Shown here piece after piece: positions 47,138 to 58,487 of a DNA stretch of 64,000 bases. The notes below the pieces were generated by a model. The model had not been told where the DNA came from. It saw only the letters and a program-made list of their open reading frames with translations, and made no database searches. Every line of letters begins with the position of its first letter. Position 1 is the stretch's first letter. Origin of the DNA: Tillandsia leiboldiana (taxonomy: Eukaryota; Streptophyta; Magnoliopsida; Poales; Bromeliaceae); assembly GCA_029204045.2 (NCBI GenBank), contig CM055062.1, forward strand, positions 2,850,185-2,914,184. Reading direction: 5' to 3'. Both the position numbers and the translations under genes were made by a program.

Positions 47138-50100
47138 TCATTTCGCAGTTGGGGTATACATCCGAAGCCAGCAAAATTTACACCGTGTAACGTGTTCCCT
47201 TGCGTTAAAGCGAAGTAAAGCGAACAAGAGAATTCGATACCCGACCGCCATCGAAAACAACACCAGTAGATTCGTCCACTTAGCATTCGGAGAGGACGAT
47301 ATGCTGTAGGACCCACGAACGGCCTGGACGCCCGATATTGTTCTAACCTCTCCAACCGCGAAGGACGTACCGATGTACTCGTTTTCTAAAAGGCCCTGCA
47401 AAATGTAATGTTAGCAGATATGGCCTTTTAAAGTCCGCGCTTCTGTATTGCGAGTAACCGACGAGAATGGAAAAGGACGAAGCTCTCTGAGAATGGAAAA
47501 GGACGCAGCTTTACCTGGATAGAGTAAGTGTGGAATGCAATATACGACAGTGGATACTTCCACAGTGGTTCCGGTAAAGCATCTCGGATCCTAAAATATC
47601 CAGCCACAAACATCATCATAACCTGTAAATAGGAACACCATAATACGATCAGTTCCACATTTCTTGTGTTAACTAAATATATATATGACGCCGTTCTATA
47701 ATGTGTCAGATCGTTGGCATTAATTATTAATCCCAAAAGCTCCGGCTGTTAGAAATACGCAACCAATTCATTTAAAGCGTACAAACACAGCGCCCACGGG
47801 TCTCAATTGGACTCAACCCATCTGAACGTTAAGTCTATTGCTGGGCCTCTTGCTGTTAGGTCTATTGTGGACCGCAACCCCACTTAACTTATTAGTCTCC
47901 AGAACCTATAGTCACGGAGTAGGAAGTTGGACCTACGTGTGGAAATCGAACCCGTACCATTGGCTTTGATAACACTTGTCGGATCGTTGGCGCTAACCAT
48001 TAATCCCAAAAGCTCGAGCTGTTAGAAATACGCAACCAATTCACTTAAAGCGTACAGATACAACGCCCATGGGTCTCGACCGGACTTAATCCATCTGGAC
48101 GCTAGGTCTATTGTTGAGCCTCTTGCCGTTAGGTCTATTGTGGACCGCCGCCCCACTCAACTTATTGGACTCATCCAACTCAACTTATTAGTCTCCTGGG
48201 CCTACTGTCACGGAGCAGGAAGTTGGACTTATTTTTAATCCATAAATAAATAGCCAACATAATGGCTAAATCTTTTAGAGCGCTCGGTTGTTTCACATGG
48301 TATTGACATCATATAATGATGATACGAACAACCAAAACTAAGCAAAAATGGAATATGAGATCTCAAACAAATAGAAAGGACATTGTGGCACTTACATGAA
48401 TGAAAATTAGAGTCACAGTGCACTTGAAAGTTTCGAGCCAGACGTAGGCGACGGTCATCATAAGCGCCTCATTTGCTAACAGGCACATAAAGATATTAAG
48501 AACAAAGTACATCACTAAGCTGAACTCGTTCCTTAGCCCGACTAAGAAATAGAAGACGAGAGTCGAGGAGATGGCAGTGAGGAAGAGGAAGGGAATGCTC
48601 GATAAGAGATGCCCAAGTAGGAAAACCGTTGCCCCTGAGTGTTGGTTAGATTCTTCATGGGTGTATATCTGCATGAAAACAATTTATAAGTGTCTTCATA
48701 CACCTTAAAAGCTAAGAAAGCTCTAACGGAAAAAGCGACATAATCAAGAAATATACATACAATCACTCAATTGTTTTTCAGGTTTGGGCAGAAGTTCCTT
48801 CTCATTTTTGTTGTTTTAGCTTTTATGTGAAGAATTTACTTCATAACATGTCTTTGTTTTGCTGTGCTACACTGATTTTGAATGTCCTTTAGATTTAGTG
48901 GAGTCGACAAAAGACGATACAAAAGAATCCATAAGAATACCTTAATGATATGCTATGGTCACAGGGTCGTAGGAGTAAGTTAACATCTGAGATGGAAAGC
49001 AACTTTTCACATAAAACTTCGAACAAACCACAATAGAGGTGGATTTACCTTGATTTCATTTATATGAGAAGGTAGCCCAGGAACACTTAGAAGTAGCATA
49101 AACGACACGAAGACAAATATGGAAGCAACTCTGACCTGCATTGGAAGAAGGTAAGAGGTAAAAAGGTAGGGCATGGAAGAAGCGAAGCCATAGAGAATTC
49201 GCAGTGCAGAAAACGTTTGCCGTCGTTGGCGCTATAATTGTCGGGAAACTGAAAGCACATATGTACCTACCATAACAGACAATAAAGAATGGCCGACGTT
49301 GAAAAATATGGTTCCAATAGAGACGGTTAGAAGCACGTATAAAACAAGTCGAATCCAGAAATATCTCCATTCCCTCGACATAATCAACAATGATCTCCAT
49401 GTAAGCACTGCGACTCTTGTTGCAGCACTGGCCCTGCCTTTGTTTTTCAGACGAGAACCTTCCTGCGGCACAAAAGTTGTTTAGACCTTTTGGGAGGGTG
49501 AAAATCTGAAAATAAATTTTCTTTTCTTTGACATCTCGAGTAATTGAAGTAGAAAACATCGTATATATATTGATATGACAAGGAATATGGTTAAATTTAT
49601 AATTTGATTATTTCCAAATAAATAAATAATATCTTGATTGGATGAATCTCTTCTCATGAAGAGGGAAAAAAAAAAAAAAAAAAAATCCTAAAAGAACATA
49701 TTTCAGAAAGAATGATGAGTTCACCTTTTCAGTCAGCTTCAATATCATTGTTTCAACAGCAGCTGAATCAGCTGACGATTTATATGTGGCTTCGAGGGTT
49801 CGGATCGCAACAGCTGTGTCCATGTTCACCGATGAAAAATCCCCTTGATCATCCTGTCAAAAGAGTTCCACATCTTATAAATTATATGTTCTACAACATT
49901 TCCAAAGTAAAAGATATTTATAAACTATCTAAGAACAAATCAATATGTCCAAATAAACCAAATTGGCTGCTGATACCTGCAGATTTTTGCACATGGCTAT
50001 GATTCTATCAAAATCAGTATTGATTGCCCGCAAAAAGTGGTCTGATGGGCTTTGCATTATTGGGCAGGGAAACCCAGCATTTGAGAAGTGCTGCGATAGA

Positions 50101-52977
50101 AAAGAATCGTTAACCACACGCAAGAATGAAGAAAAACTAGAGTCATCCATGAATACGGGACAAAATTGATTGCATGTATAGTATAATATACCAACAATCC
50201 ACGCTCATTTTTCTTTCATTGCAAAAGTAACTAACAAAGATATAGACACATTATCATCATCTCGTAAGATAAATTTTGTGGCCAAGGATTTAAATGTCCA
50301 TCAGCACAGGCCGTCCCCACCGTGCCGTACTGTATTATACCGTGCCGACAAGATGTCAGTACAATACGATCCCCTTGCTGATGGCATGGTTCAGAACCAC
50401 CTTTTCTTTGAAATTAGCAAGTAGTTGCATTAATATAGTGCAAAAGATTTGATAAAAATATGTAATAATCAATTAGAATATATTGATGTCAAAGAAAATA
50501 AATATTTTATGCTGTCGTGTGTCAGTATATGGGTATTTTTGTGGACAGCATGCATTGGCATGGCATGCACTATGCCGTACTGTGCTGGCAAGTGCTCGGC
50601 ACGATCCCATGCCACGGCACTTAAATCCTTGCTTGGAACAAAATAGATCTCCGAATTCAAGTTTTCAATTCACTTTTGGACTTTAACAGGTAAATACGCA
50701 GTGACAATGTACTAACCTGCAAACAAGCCAACGTTTCTCCAAAAAATAGCGTATTCCCATTTGAAAGTAAACAAATTCTATCAAAGAGGCCAAAAACTTC
50801 TGTACTGCTCTGGTACATCGTGAAAATGAGCGTGCAGCCTGTGCTTGCAAGTTTCTTTAACGTCACCATTAGCAGTAGCGCCGATACGCTGAAAGGAAAA
50901 GTAGCCTCTGAATAAACATAGGTATCCAACAAATAGGTAAAGATCAGGCATTTGGAAATTTTTTAACAAGGTTTCAATTTGTTCCCCAACTTCTAATTAT
51001 CACCATTTGGATCCCTAACATTTGCATTCCATTTGCAATCTTACCCTTTTCAACCATTTCCTCAATTAAATTGCATATGAGAAGTTCAAAAGTTGCAATG
51101 GTGATAGTTAGATAACAATAATGTGTATAAACTTGTCCAATTCGGAAGAGGAATACAATCAAACAGTGAATTTGCAATTAAATGGAATGTTTAGAACTCA
51201 ATTGTAACAATTGAACAGTTGGGGAGCATACGGAAAACTATGCCAAAAAGGTAGATTAGCCCTGACGCAATGTACATCCAACATAATACGTTTGACTCCA
51301 ATCATAGAGAATATCTTAGCAAAAAGGAGAATCAGCTAAAACCTGTCGAGATGGTAAAGTGGTTCATCTATAAATAAAACATTTGGCCTCATTACAAGCT
51401 CCCTAGCAATGCTAACTCGCCTTCTCTCCCCACTGGGAAGGCCCTTCATATAACAGTGGCCGCCAATGAGCTTGTTTGCGTAATCCCCCAGAGACATAGC
51501 TGCGATAGCATCTTCCACTACAGATTTCTTCTGAGAGAAGAAACCAGGAAGTTGCAGAAGAGAGGAATAGTATAGCATCTCTTGAACAGTGAGTGAGTCA
51601 ATAAGCACATCTTCTCGATCAACATACCCCTGCAAGTTCCTAATTAGTACTGCAACTGCAAGGAAGAACATATCAAAGATAACAAGAACAAGAAACATTT
51701 GAAAAAACAAGACACAACGAGTAAGAAAAGCTGCTCAGGCAAAAAAGTTAATTAATGTAGAATGTGAAAAAGAATCCATTAAGTGTTGAAATATAAATAT
51801 TAAAACATCATCCTCTGGTAGCTTAAGCTTTCGGAGAACAATGGCTGTTTCAGATTGTTTAATGTGGTATCAAAGGAAGAGGTCCTGAGTTCGGGTCCAG
51901 CCAGGCTCTTAGCTTTATTTAAACATGAGAGGAAGTGTTGAATTTGAATATAAATATTAAAAGCCATTCTTTGGTAGCTTAAGTTTTTGGAGATATACCG
52001 TTATTCCACATAAACATGAGAGGAAGCCTTGTGCATGCTTTGAAGAAATCAATAGGAGTATTGAGAGAGAGAGAGATTTTTTTTTTCCAGAAGTTCCTTT
52101 TAGATAGATTTATCATCAACGCACTTCCCAACTCAAGTCTGACCATTATATGATACAGCCTCAAAATCGGGAAGCAACCAGCATACTAATGAGAAAGATG
52201 TGAAACAAGCAAATGTATATAGCAACATGACATATGACCTAAGAATAAAGTTATTGATAAGAAAAATAGAAGAAGAGAGCACATACATAGGAACCATATG
52301 GCATGCGTGATTTCACACCATTCACAAAAACTTCACCATACATCCGAGCTGGGCCACGCAGTCTTCCTATAAGATAAATTGGAAATTCTCACAAGAACAA
52401 CTAATAACAATGTTCAATATTCGATTAATTCGATTATTTATTTCAACGAGAGAATTATCAAAAAGGACTTTGCACATCAGTTTAATTACGAACCTGCAAT
52501 TGCCTTAAGAAGTGTTGATTTTCCAGATCGAGCAGGACCCATGATAACCGTAAGTGTGCCAGGCAACGCGTACCCATTTGAACTCTTCACGACTTTGTCA
52601 GAATATTGCCTCTTTTCTTTAACCATTACAGTTAGGTCCTTCCACACAATGGAAGCCCCTGTAATTTTCCTAGCGGTAAACGATGAGGAAGCCCCAGGGA
52701 ACGATGGAGATGGGAAAGACCCACTATTCAGCTTTGAAAGAGAAGGGGAGGCCGTAGCAGTAGTCGCGACATGGATCGAGTCACCGCCCCCTTCATCTCC
52801 CTGCGGGTCAATTTCTGTGTCGTCCCACTCGGGTGAATCCTCAAACGAAATGGGCTGTCTCAAAGTGCCCGGCTTTCGAAGGTAGAAGAAAGCACCGCCA
52901 GGCGCACGGCCCGTCGGGCTACTGGCGGATGATGAGGATGATCTGTAATTATCGGAATACGATTGTATCTCTTCCAT
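47138..52977 (-). CDS. ABCG3: ABC transporter G family member 3 (WBC half transporter)
   Basis: Eleven minus-strand exons: 52977-52494, 52366-52287, 51629-51343, 50888-50717, 50090-49977, 49853-49725, 49462-49271, 49135-49049, 48668-48396, 47622-47515 and 47395-47138. They total 2184 nt (727 aa, near the length I recall for Arabidopsis ABCG3). The start MEEIQSYSDNYRSSSSSA matches the family's conserved N-terminus. Residues 1 to about 100 are Ser-rich; the nucleotide-binding domain follows with Walker A GPARSGKST (about 146-154), signature LPSGERRRVS and Walker B VLFIDEP. The C-terminal half has the ABC2 membrane domain (about 440-700: FWIRLVLYVLLTVSIGTIFF, VFLLGHLLSSIPFLFLTAIS). Half transporters must dimerise; the substrate is not known. 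The ATPase motifs differ from ordinary ABCG proteins (see findings). Introns carry a TRIM-B element, a hAT MITE and an LTR-like repeat. Confidence 0.93.
47704..48259 (-). mobile_element. Complete TRIM-B element, TSD TAATG
   Basis: Two LTR copies (from TGTCAGATCGTTGG at 47704 and from TGTCGGATCGTTGGCGC near 47977, ending AAATAGCCAACA at 48259) are separated by a few dozen bases. These include CTTTGATAACACT, the reverse of a degraded GTTATCAAAG primer-binding site, so the element reads on the minus strand. TAATG flanks both ends. It lies in an ABCG3 intron. The left LTR lacks its distal end. Confidence 0.8.
50283..50631. mobile_element. hAT-type MITE, copy 7 (inverted, degraded)
   Basis: 349 bp in the ABCG3 intron at 50091-50716, in reverse orientation: CAAGGATTTAAATGTCCATC to CGGCACTTAAATCCTTG. 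Ends are intact, but no 8-bp duplication is visible, so it is probably an older insertion. Confidence 0.8.
51784..52018 (+). mobile_element. Possible TRIM with about 85-bp LTRs
   Basis: Two direct copies begin TGTTGAAATATAAATATTAA (51784) and TGTTGAATTTGAATATAAAT (51936) and share GGTAGCTTAAG and TGGAGA. After the first comes TGGTATCAAAGG, a primer-binding-like site; before the second is a purine run AACATGAGAGGAAG. It lies in the second ABCG3 intron. The right end was not resolved. Confidence 0.5.
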
Positions 52978-53318
52978 TTGTACCTTTTCTTGAATTTGCG
53001 AACCTATTTTTATCCAACCCACATTACTAATCACTGACTAATTAGTCTATCGTACGCTCCACCGATTGTTCTTGCAATATTCCAACTACTAGTAGGTCAC
53101 TAGATCTCCGACAAAGAGAACTCTCCTCAAGGAGGGGAAATTACCTAAAATTCACTAGTTAAATGCACTTAACACCACATTAACATCTACATATATTTAT
53201 CCTTTATATCAAAAACAAGTATGATCCTAATTAGATGTGCAAAACCATACAACATTACTAATTAATAGTGTCAAAAGCACCATTATGCTAACTAAAAGGT
53301 TTTGCCAATTTGCACAAA

Positions 53319-53844
53319 TGTGACACCCCAGGATTTGAATTAGTCCTACATATGAGATATAATAGGACTAAATATTTTAAACCGGCTATAACATTTTAGG
53401 TGGTGGCTAGGCCAAGAGGTTAAGAGGATTAAGCGTGCTAGGACTAGAGTAGTTCTATGATGGACGACCCCCTGAGAAGTGGGGCGTCACAGTTGGTATC
53501 AGAGCCAATCACTAGTCAAAAATGTCAGATAAGTATCGACTGAGCCAGGATTATGCAGCGGGCAGAGCACGGCTCCCCCGCTGATGACCATTGTGAGTAG
53601 AGCATGGCTCCCCACAAGGTCGGCTAAGATTAGCGAGACGAGTCTCACATCGCCTGGAGTTTGTGAGTGTACTTGAGCCTGACGAGGGCGTCAATGTGAC
53701 ATCCCAAAAATTGAAATAGTCCTGAGATATAATAGAACTAAATCTCTCAATCCGACTATAATATTTTGGACGATGGCTAAAGGGTAAAGCGTACTAGGAC
53801 TAAAGTAGTAGGTTGGATGGCCCACTAGGAAGTGGGGCATCACA
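53319..53844 (+). mobile_element. Complete TRIM-C element, TSD ACAAA
   Basis: LTRs at 53319-53491 (TGTGACACCCCAGG to GGGGCGTCACA) and 53695-53844 (TGTGACATCCCAA to GGGGCATCACA). TTGGTATCAGAGCC follows the first LTR and matches the initiator-Met tRNA primer-binding site. ACAAA flanks both ends (53314-53318 and 53845-53849). The interior of about 200 bp is non-coding and shares GAGTCTCACATCGCC and TGACGAGGGCGTCA with TRIM-A, although the LTRs differ. Confidence 0.88.
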
Positions 53845-54402
53845 ACAAATCAATAAACTACTCTTCCACCTCCTTAAAACCTCATTTAGCAACAGAAATG
53901 CACATGCTCACAACCAACAACATTTGCAATAATAATTAAAAACCCTAACTTTAGATCATTCCCCCAAGACCCTACACCAGATTCCTCAAGTGTGATAAAA
54001 GAAACATGTTTTAAAAAACTTAAGCAACACTCAAAGAACCAAAATAGCTCTCATCTCAAGCCACCAACTTGATCAAAACCCTAATCCCCAGCATCTAAAT
54101 CAACCCTACCTACTCCAAACTCTCCACCAACATTTGAAAGACTCATCAACAACCACAACGCCAACTAAATTCCAAAAAAAAAACTGCAAAACTCACAGAA
54201 ATTAGCAAACAATGCCAGTTAAAACTACTTCTGATCCGTCAAAGAACCATTTTTGTTGGAACCAGTGGGAGAAAACCCAAGGATTTGAGATGTGAACTAC
54301 ATTACAGCTACAAAAAAACACAAAAAGCTCCCACCTTTTCCAAATCTGCAAAAGAACAAAGAGGAGAGAAGCAAAAACCCATTTGGCGAATTCGAACAAT
54401 AC

Positions 54403-54512
54403 CTCGATTCCAGTGGGAAATGGGAGGAAGCTCCTTCGACGCTCCACACTCCACAGTGAGGGAGAAGAGTGCAGAGTCCACCTCCTTTTCTTTTGCCAGT
54501 CAAAATGTATAG
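54403..54512 (-). promoter_or_regulatory. Possible 5'-UTR exon of ABCG3
   Basis: On the minus strand a CT-rich leader without ATG ends in GGAATCGAG|GTATTG, a good splice donor. The implied 5'-UTR intron (about 52.98 to 54.40 kb) would contain TRIM-C. Inferred only from position and splice consensus. Confidence 0.35.
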
Positions 54513-55835
54513 ATAACCCCTCAATTATAGAATAATCTGAAATAGATCCCTCATATTTTGGGCTATTTTCAATTTTAGTGTCTCTGTAAAAATATTAAAT
54601 AGCAAAAAATTCTCTACAAAAAAAACTTAAGCGATCATATCTATTCCTTAAAATTTTTTCGGTTTGTAAGCATATTTATAACTATTTTATTCTTACAAAT
54701 TTATTTATACAAAAAAATTATTTTTTTTTCTCTTTCTTTGCTTTCGGCGTGTCACGTGCGACGTATTTCATTTTTACTGCAGCCGAAGAGACCTCATCTT
54801 TAATGCCGTCGTGATAAAATTCAATATTGAAATACAAATTATCAGTCGTTCCTAGCGCAAGTGGCAAAGAACTTGGTGGTTAATAACTGAGACCCAAATT
54901 CGAAATCTAATTGCTTCATATTTTAGCTAAAATAATCGAAGCACAAATTATATGTATAAAGAGTAAAAAGGTTATCTTACCATTTAGCTAACTATAGTTA
55001 GCTTTTTTAACTCATGATTATTAAAAATAGAAAGATATATTTGCATATGAAAGGATTTTTGAAAAAATAAATTTAATAAATATATTTGCTATTTGATACC
55101 TTCGCAGGAGCCTTATGCAATTATCCTAATATAATATTTCGAAACAATATCTAATATACTTTTTAAAATTTTAAAAATATCTAATATATGCCTGGCTGAT
55201 CAAAATATTCTTTTTAATTTCTAAAATTTCCTAAGATTTGAATTTTAAAAAAATATTTTGATAATTTTAGAACAAATTTAAAATTTTTGAATAATAGTCA
55301 AAGGTAAATAAGAAAAATCCCATAATATTTTATTCCTTCAACTTTTAACTTCTTAAAGTAAAAAAATATAAAACTTATCTGAACTATAAATTATTTTAAA
55401 TTTACTATCTAATCTTTGGAAATTTTGATTTCACTCTTCCATCTTTCAATTTGTTTGATTTGAGTCGGTCAATAATATTTTGACTTTAAATTTTAAATTA
55501 ATTAAATATATAAAGATAAATAAATTATTTAAATTTTAAAATTAAAATATTATTGACGGAGTTTAATTAAATAAATTGAAAGATCAGATAGCAAAATCAA
55601 AATAGTCTATAGTGAAAAATATTATACATTTTTACCTTTTTTTAATTTAAAATTTTATACTTAGCTACTTTAAAAATTTATCATATTTAATAACTTTATT
55701 AACTTTGCCATCTAATTTTATTTGCTGTAAAGTAATTTAAATTATTAAATTTGATAAAACTACGGATAAATGTGACAAAATTATTTAGTTCTAAAGAGAG
55801 GTGTGTTTAAAAATTTCTATAATTGAGGGGGTCTC
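54513..55835. mobile_element. Possible TIR element adjoining ABCG3 leader
   Basis: Left end TAGATAACCCCTCAATTATA and, on the other strand, right end TAGAGACCCCCTCAATTATA form an inverted repeat about 1.3 kb apart. The interior is AT-rich, without coding sequence, and carries a fragment of the Pack-type family near 55000-55130. No target duplication found. Confidence 0.45.
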
Positions 55836-56052
55836 TAGACATTTTTTCCTCTCCTTTTTTTTTTGTTCTTTTCCTTTTCCTTTTCCTCTATTCATTCCCC
55901 TCCCCTCATTAAAGTGTTCCTGTTCCACATTGGCCACTCCACTTTAATAATGTTGGTTCAAAAGAAGCATTTAAAAGGAATATTAAGATTTTCTTTTTTA
56001 AAATATTTAAATCAATAAATTTTAATAGTGACAGATAGATTTTATATTATAA

Positions 56053-56446
56053 AAACAATTAATTGCATACAGCTCTCTATAAATATATCGAATAGCAGAT
56101 ATATTTCTAGAAAGTTTAATTTTTCATATTTATCTCTTCAAAGTCCAACGTTATTCATATATATTCATACCGTCTATCTCTGTTAGAAAAATCTAGTGAG
56201 GTAAATTTATCTTTTTATCCTTCCAGATATTTCTGCATTATTTTTTGAAGATACATTTTTAAAAGGGCAAAACAGTCATTTAATATATAATCGGTTAAAA
56301 ATTAAACAGTAAAGTAACAATAATAAACCGGAGAGATATATATGAATAACGTTGGACTTTTGAAGGAATAAATATGAAAAGTTAAACTTTGTAAGAATAT
56401 ATCTGCTATTCGATATGTTTACAGAGAGCCGTATACAATTAATCCT
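56053..56446. mobile_element. Empty relative of the Pack-type TIR element
   Basis: About 390 bp. The ends match those of 28333-29178: AATTAATTGCATACAG at the left; on the other strand TAGGATTAATTGTATACGG at the right, followed by similar CGAATAGCAGATATAT blocks. It lacks the calmodulin-like cargo. Confidence 0.7.
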
Positions 56447-56812
56447 AATAAAAATGATTTATGTGTCCTAATCATGCAATGTAAAATCGCTCAACAATTA
56501 CAGTGTTAGCGTTTGAAACAAACACCGAAGTTAAAGATCGAGACAAAATATAAGCAAAAATTTATAACGCGACTGTGCTTAGGCGTGAAGTAAATATATC
56601 TTGTAGCATTAGGCTTTTGCAATGCATAAATCTTAATCAGATTTAATAAATTTGATCCTATGTTAATATTACTTTTCTTCGAAATTAAAATTATATCTAT
56701 GTTAACTTCATTTTCCTTTAGATATAAGAACTACCGAGAGTTCGCCGAATTAATACTATTTTTATAAGCAGATGATGTATTGTCATATGAAATATTTAGA
56801 ATTTAAATTATA

Positions 56813-57509
56813 GGGATAATTGCCTGTGTACCCCTTAAATATGAAGAAATATCTGATTTACTCCTCTTATTTTTTTCTTTCCAATATACCCTTCATACGT
56901 TCCACCGTTATTAAAAATACCCCTACCGTTTCTTTTTGTTAAGTTAACTAGGATTAAACTAGAGTTAAATAATAATCGGAGCTGAAAACTATCAGATATA
57001 CCTATTTTGTCCGGGTTTAGGGTTTAGGATTTTTTAGGGTTTTAGGGTTTAGGGTTTAGGGTTTTAGGGTTTAGGGTTTAGGGTTTTTTAGGGTTCTAGG
57101 GTTTAGGGTTTAGGGTTTAGGGTTTTTTAGGGTTCTAGCGTTTAGGGTTTAGGATTTTTTAGGGTTTTAGGGTTTAGGGTTTAGGGTTTAGGGTTTTTTA
57201 GGATTCTAGGGTTTAGGGTTTAGGATTTTTTAGGGTTTTAGGGTTTAGGGTTTAGGGTTTTAGGGTTTTAGGGTTTAGGGTTTTAGGGTTTAGGGGTTTA
57301 GGGTTTTAGGGTTTAGGGTATATTTGAAAGGGCAAAATAGTAATTACACACAGATAACGGTAGTTCGAAACGGTACACTAACAGAGTTTAACTTCATGGG
57401 TATTTTGGAAAGAAGTTGGAACATAAGAAGGGTAGTTTTAATATTAGCCTTCTAAGAGGGGTAAATCTGAAAATATGAAAATTTTTAGGGGTATGTAGGA
57501 AATTGCCCC
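56813..57509. mobile_element. Mutator-like MITE, copy 2, with telomere-like core; TSD TAAATTATA
   Basis: 697 bp flanked by a perfect 9-bp TAAATTATA (56804-56812 and 57510-57518). The ends are GGGATAATTGCCTGTGTACC and, on the other strand, GGGGCAATTTCCTACATACC; they match copy 1 (3508-3961) in reverse orientation over the outer arms. The centre is replaced by a TTTAGGG array. Confidence 0.88.
57013..57318. repeat. Interstitial telomere-like array (TTTAGGG variants)
   Basis: About 306 bp made of TTTAGGG, the plant telomere repeat, mixed with TTTTAGGG, TTTTTTAGGG and TTCTAGGG variants. Longer blocks of the kind TTTTTTAGGG-TTCTAGGG-TTTAGGG recur several times, so larger units were probably duplicated. 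It lies wholly inside the MITE above. Confidence 0.95.
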
Positions 57510-57555
57510 TAAATTATATTAGTCGATACGATTCGATTCGCTAACAATAATAATA

Positions 57556-57961
57556 GGCTAAATTACAGAAAATCTTTCTGTAATATTCCGTTTTTTCATT
57601 TTGCCCCCCTGTTTTTTAAAAGCCTACATTTTGTCCCATCGTAATTACCGAAATATGCATTTACCTCCGCCGTCACGATTCCGTGAGTGAACCGTCAGTT
57701 TTTTAAAAAATATTATTGGATATACCCAAAATACCCTTCAAAAATGGCGGGAAATAAGTCTAAACCCCTTTCTCTTTCCTTCATTATCTTTTTCCTCCAA
57801 TATAAGGTAAGGGCATTTTCGTCAATTTACCTCCTCCGTTAACGCCGTTGCCCCCTAAAGACAATTCGGTAATTACGAAGGAACAAAATGTAGACTTTTA
57901 AAAGGCAGGAGGGCAAAGTAAAAAAGTGAGATATTACAAAGGAATTTTCTGTAATTTAGCC
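57556..57961. mobile_element. Mutator-like MITE nested in TRIM LTR, 9-bp TSD
   Basis: 406 bp. The ends are GGCTAAATTACAGAAAATC and, on the other strand, GGCTAAATTACAGAAAATT; ATAATAATA flanks both sides (57547-57555 and 57962-57970). The target is an (AAT)n tract in a TRIM-A-like LTR that resumes at 57970 (TGTTGAGTTCAAATCG). The interior has no ORF. Confidence 0.82.
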
Positions 57962-58321
57962 ATAATAATATGTTGAGTTCAAATCGTCGGTCTAAAATGT
58001 TTAAATCTAAATATTATTAGTAATATATGCGTGGCTTCTTATATTTTCAATCAGAATTTTTTTTCTTTTTTCATCTGGTGTGAAATTATTGAGGTGCTAT
58101 AAATTTTCCTCGTCCTCGTTTAGACCCCCGACCTCCTCGTTAGATTCAAACCCAATCACAAATCACAAGTATATATCAAAATTATCACGTAGTGTGAAAT
58201 TTAAGAAGTGGCTCCTATCAAATCTGATACTAAATATAACGATCCAATCTGGTAATAATAATAATTCGTCAAAACTAAATCGTCAATACAAAATATTTAA
58301 ATTTAATTATTAATAATAGAG

Positions 58322-58487
58322 AAGTGCTAGGTGTATATTCCAAATGGGGTGTACATTCTACACCCACTCCATCTTGGAGTAGATATTTATCCACTCGTCA
58401 CATCGATCTGACGAGTGGAATTCACCTATTCCAGAATGGGGTGGGTGTAAGATGTACACTCCATTTGAGATCTACATCTAACATTTT
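58322..58487. mobile_element. Fold-back MITE, family M2, copy 2
   Basis: About 166 bp, starting AGTGCTAGGTGTATATTCC and ending ATCTACATCTAACATT. Its internal pairs (GGGGTGTACATTCTACACCC / GGGTGTAAGATGTACACTCC) match copy 1 in layout. Confidence 0.7.

Noticed and set aside
57013..57318. Chromosome end or telomere
   Set aside because: The array is short, degenerate and enclosed by a transposon with target duplications; unique sequence continues on both sides.
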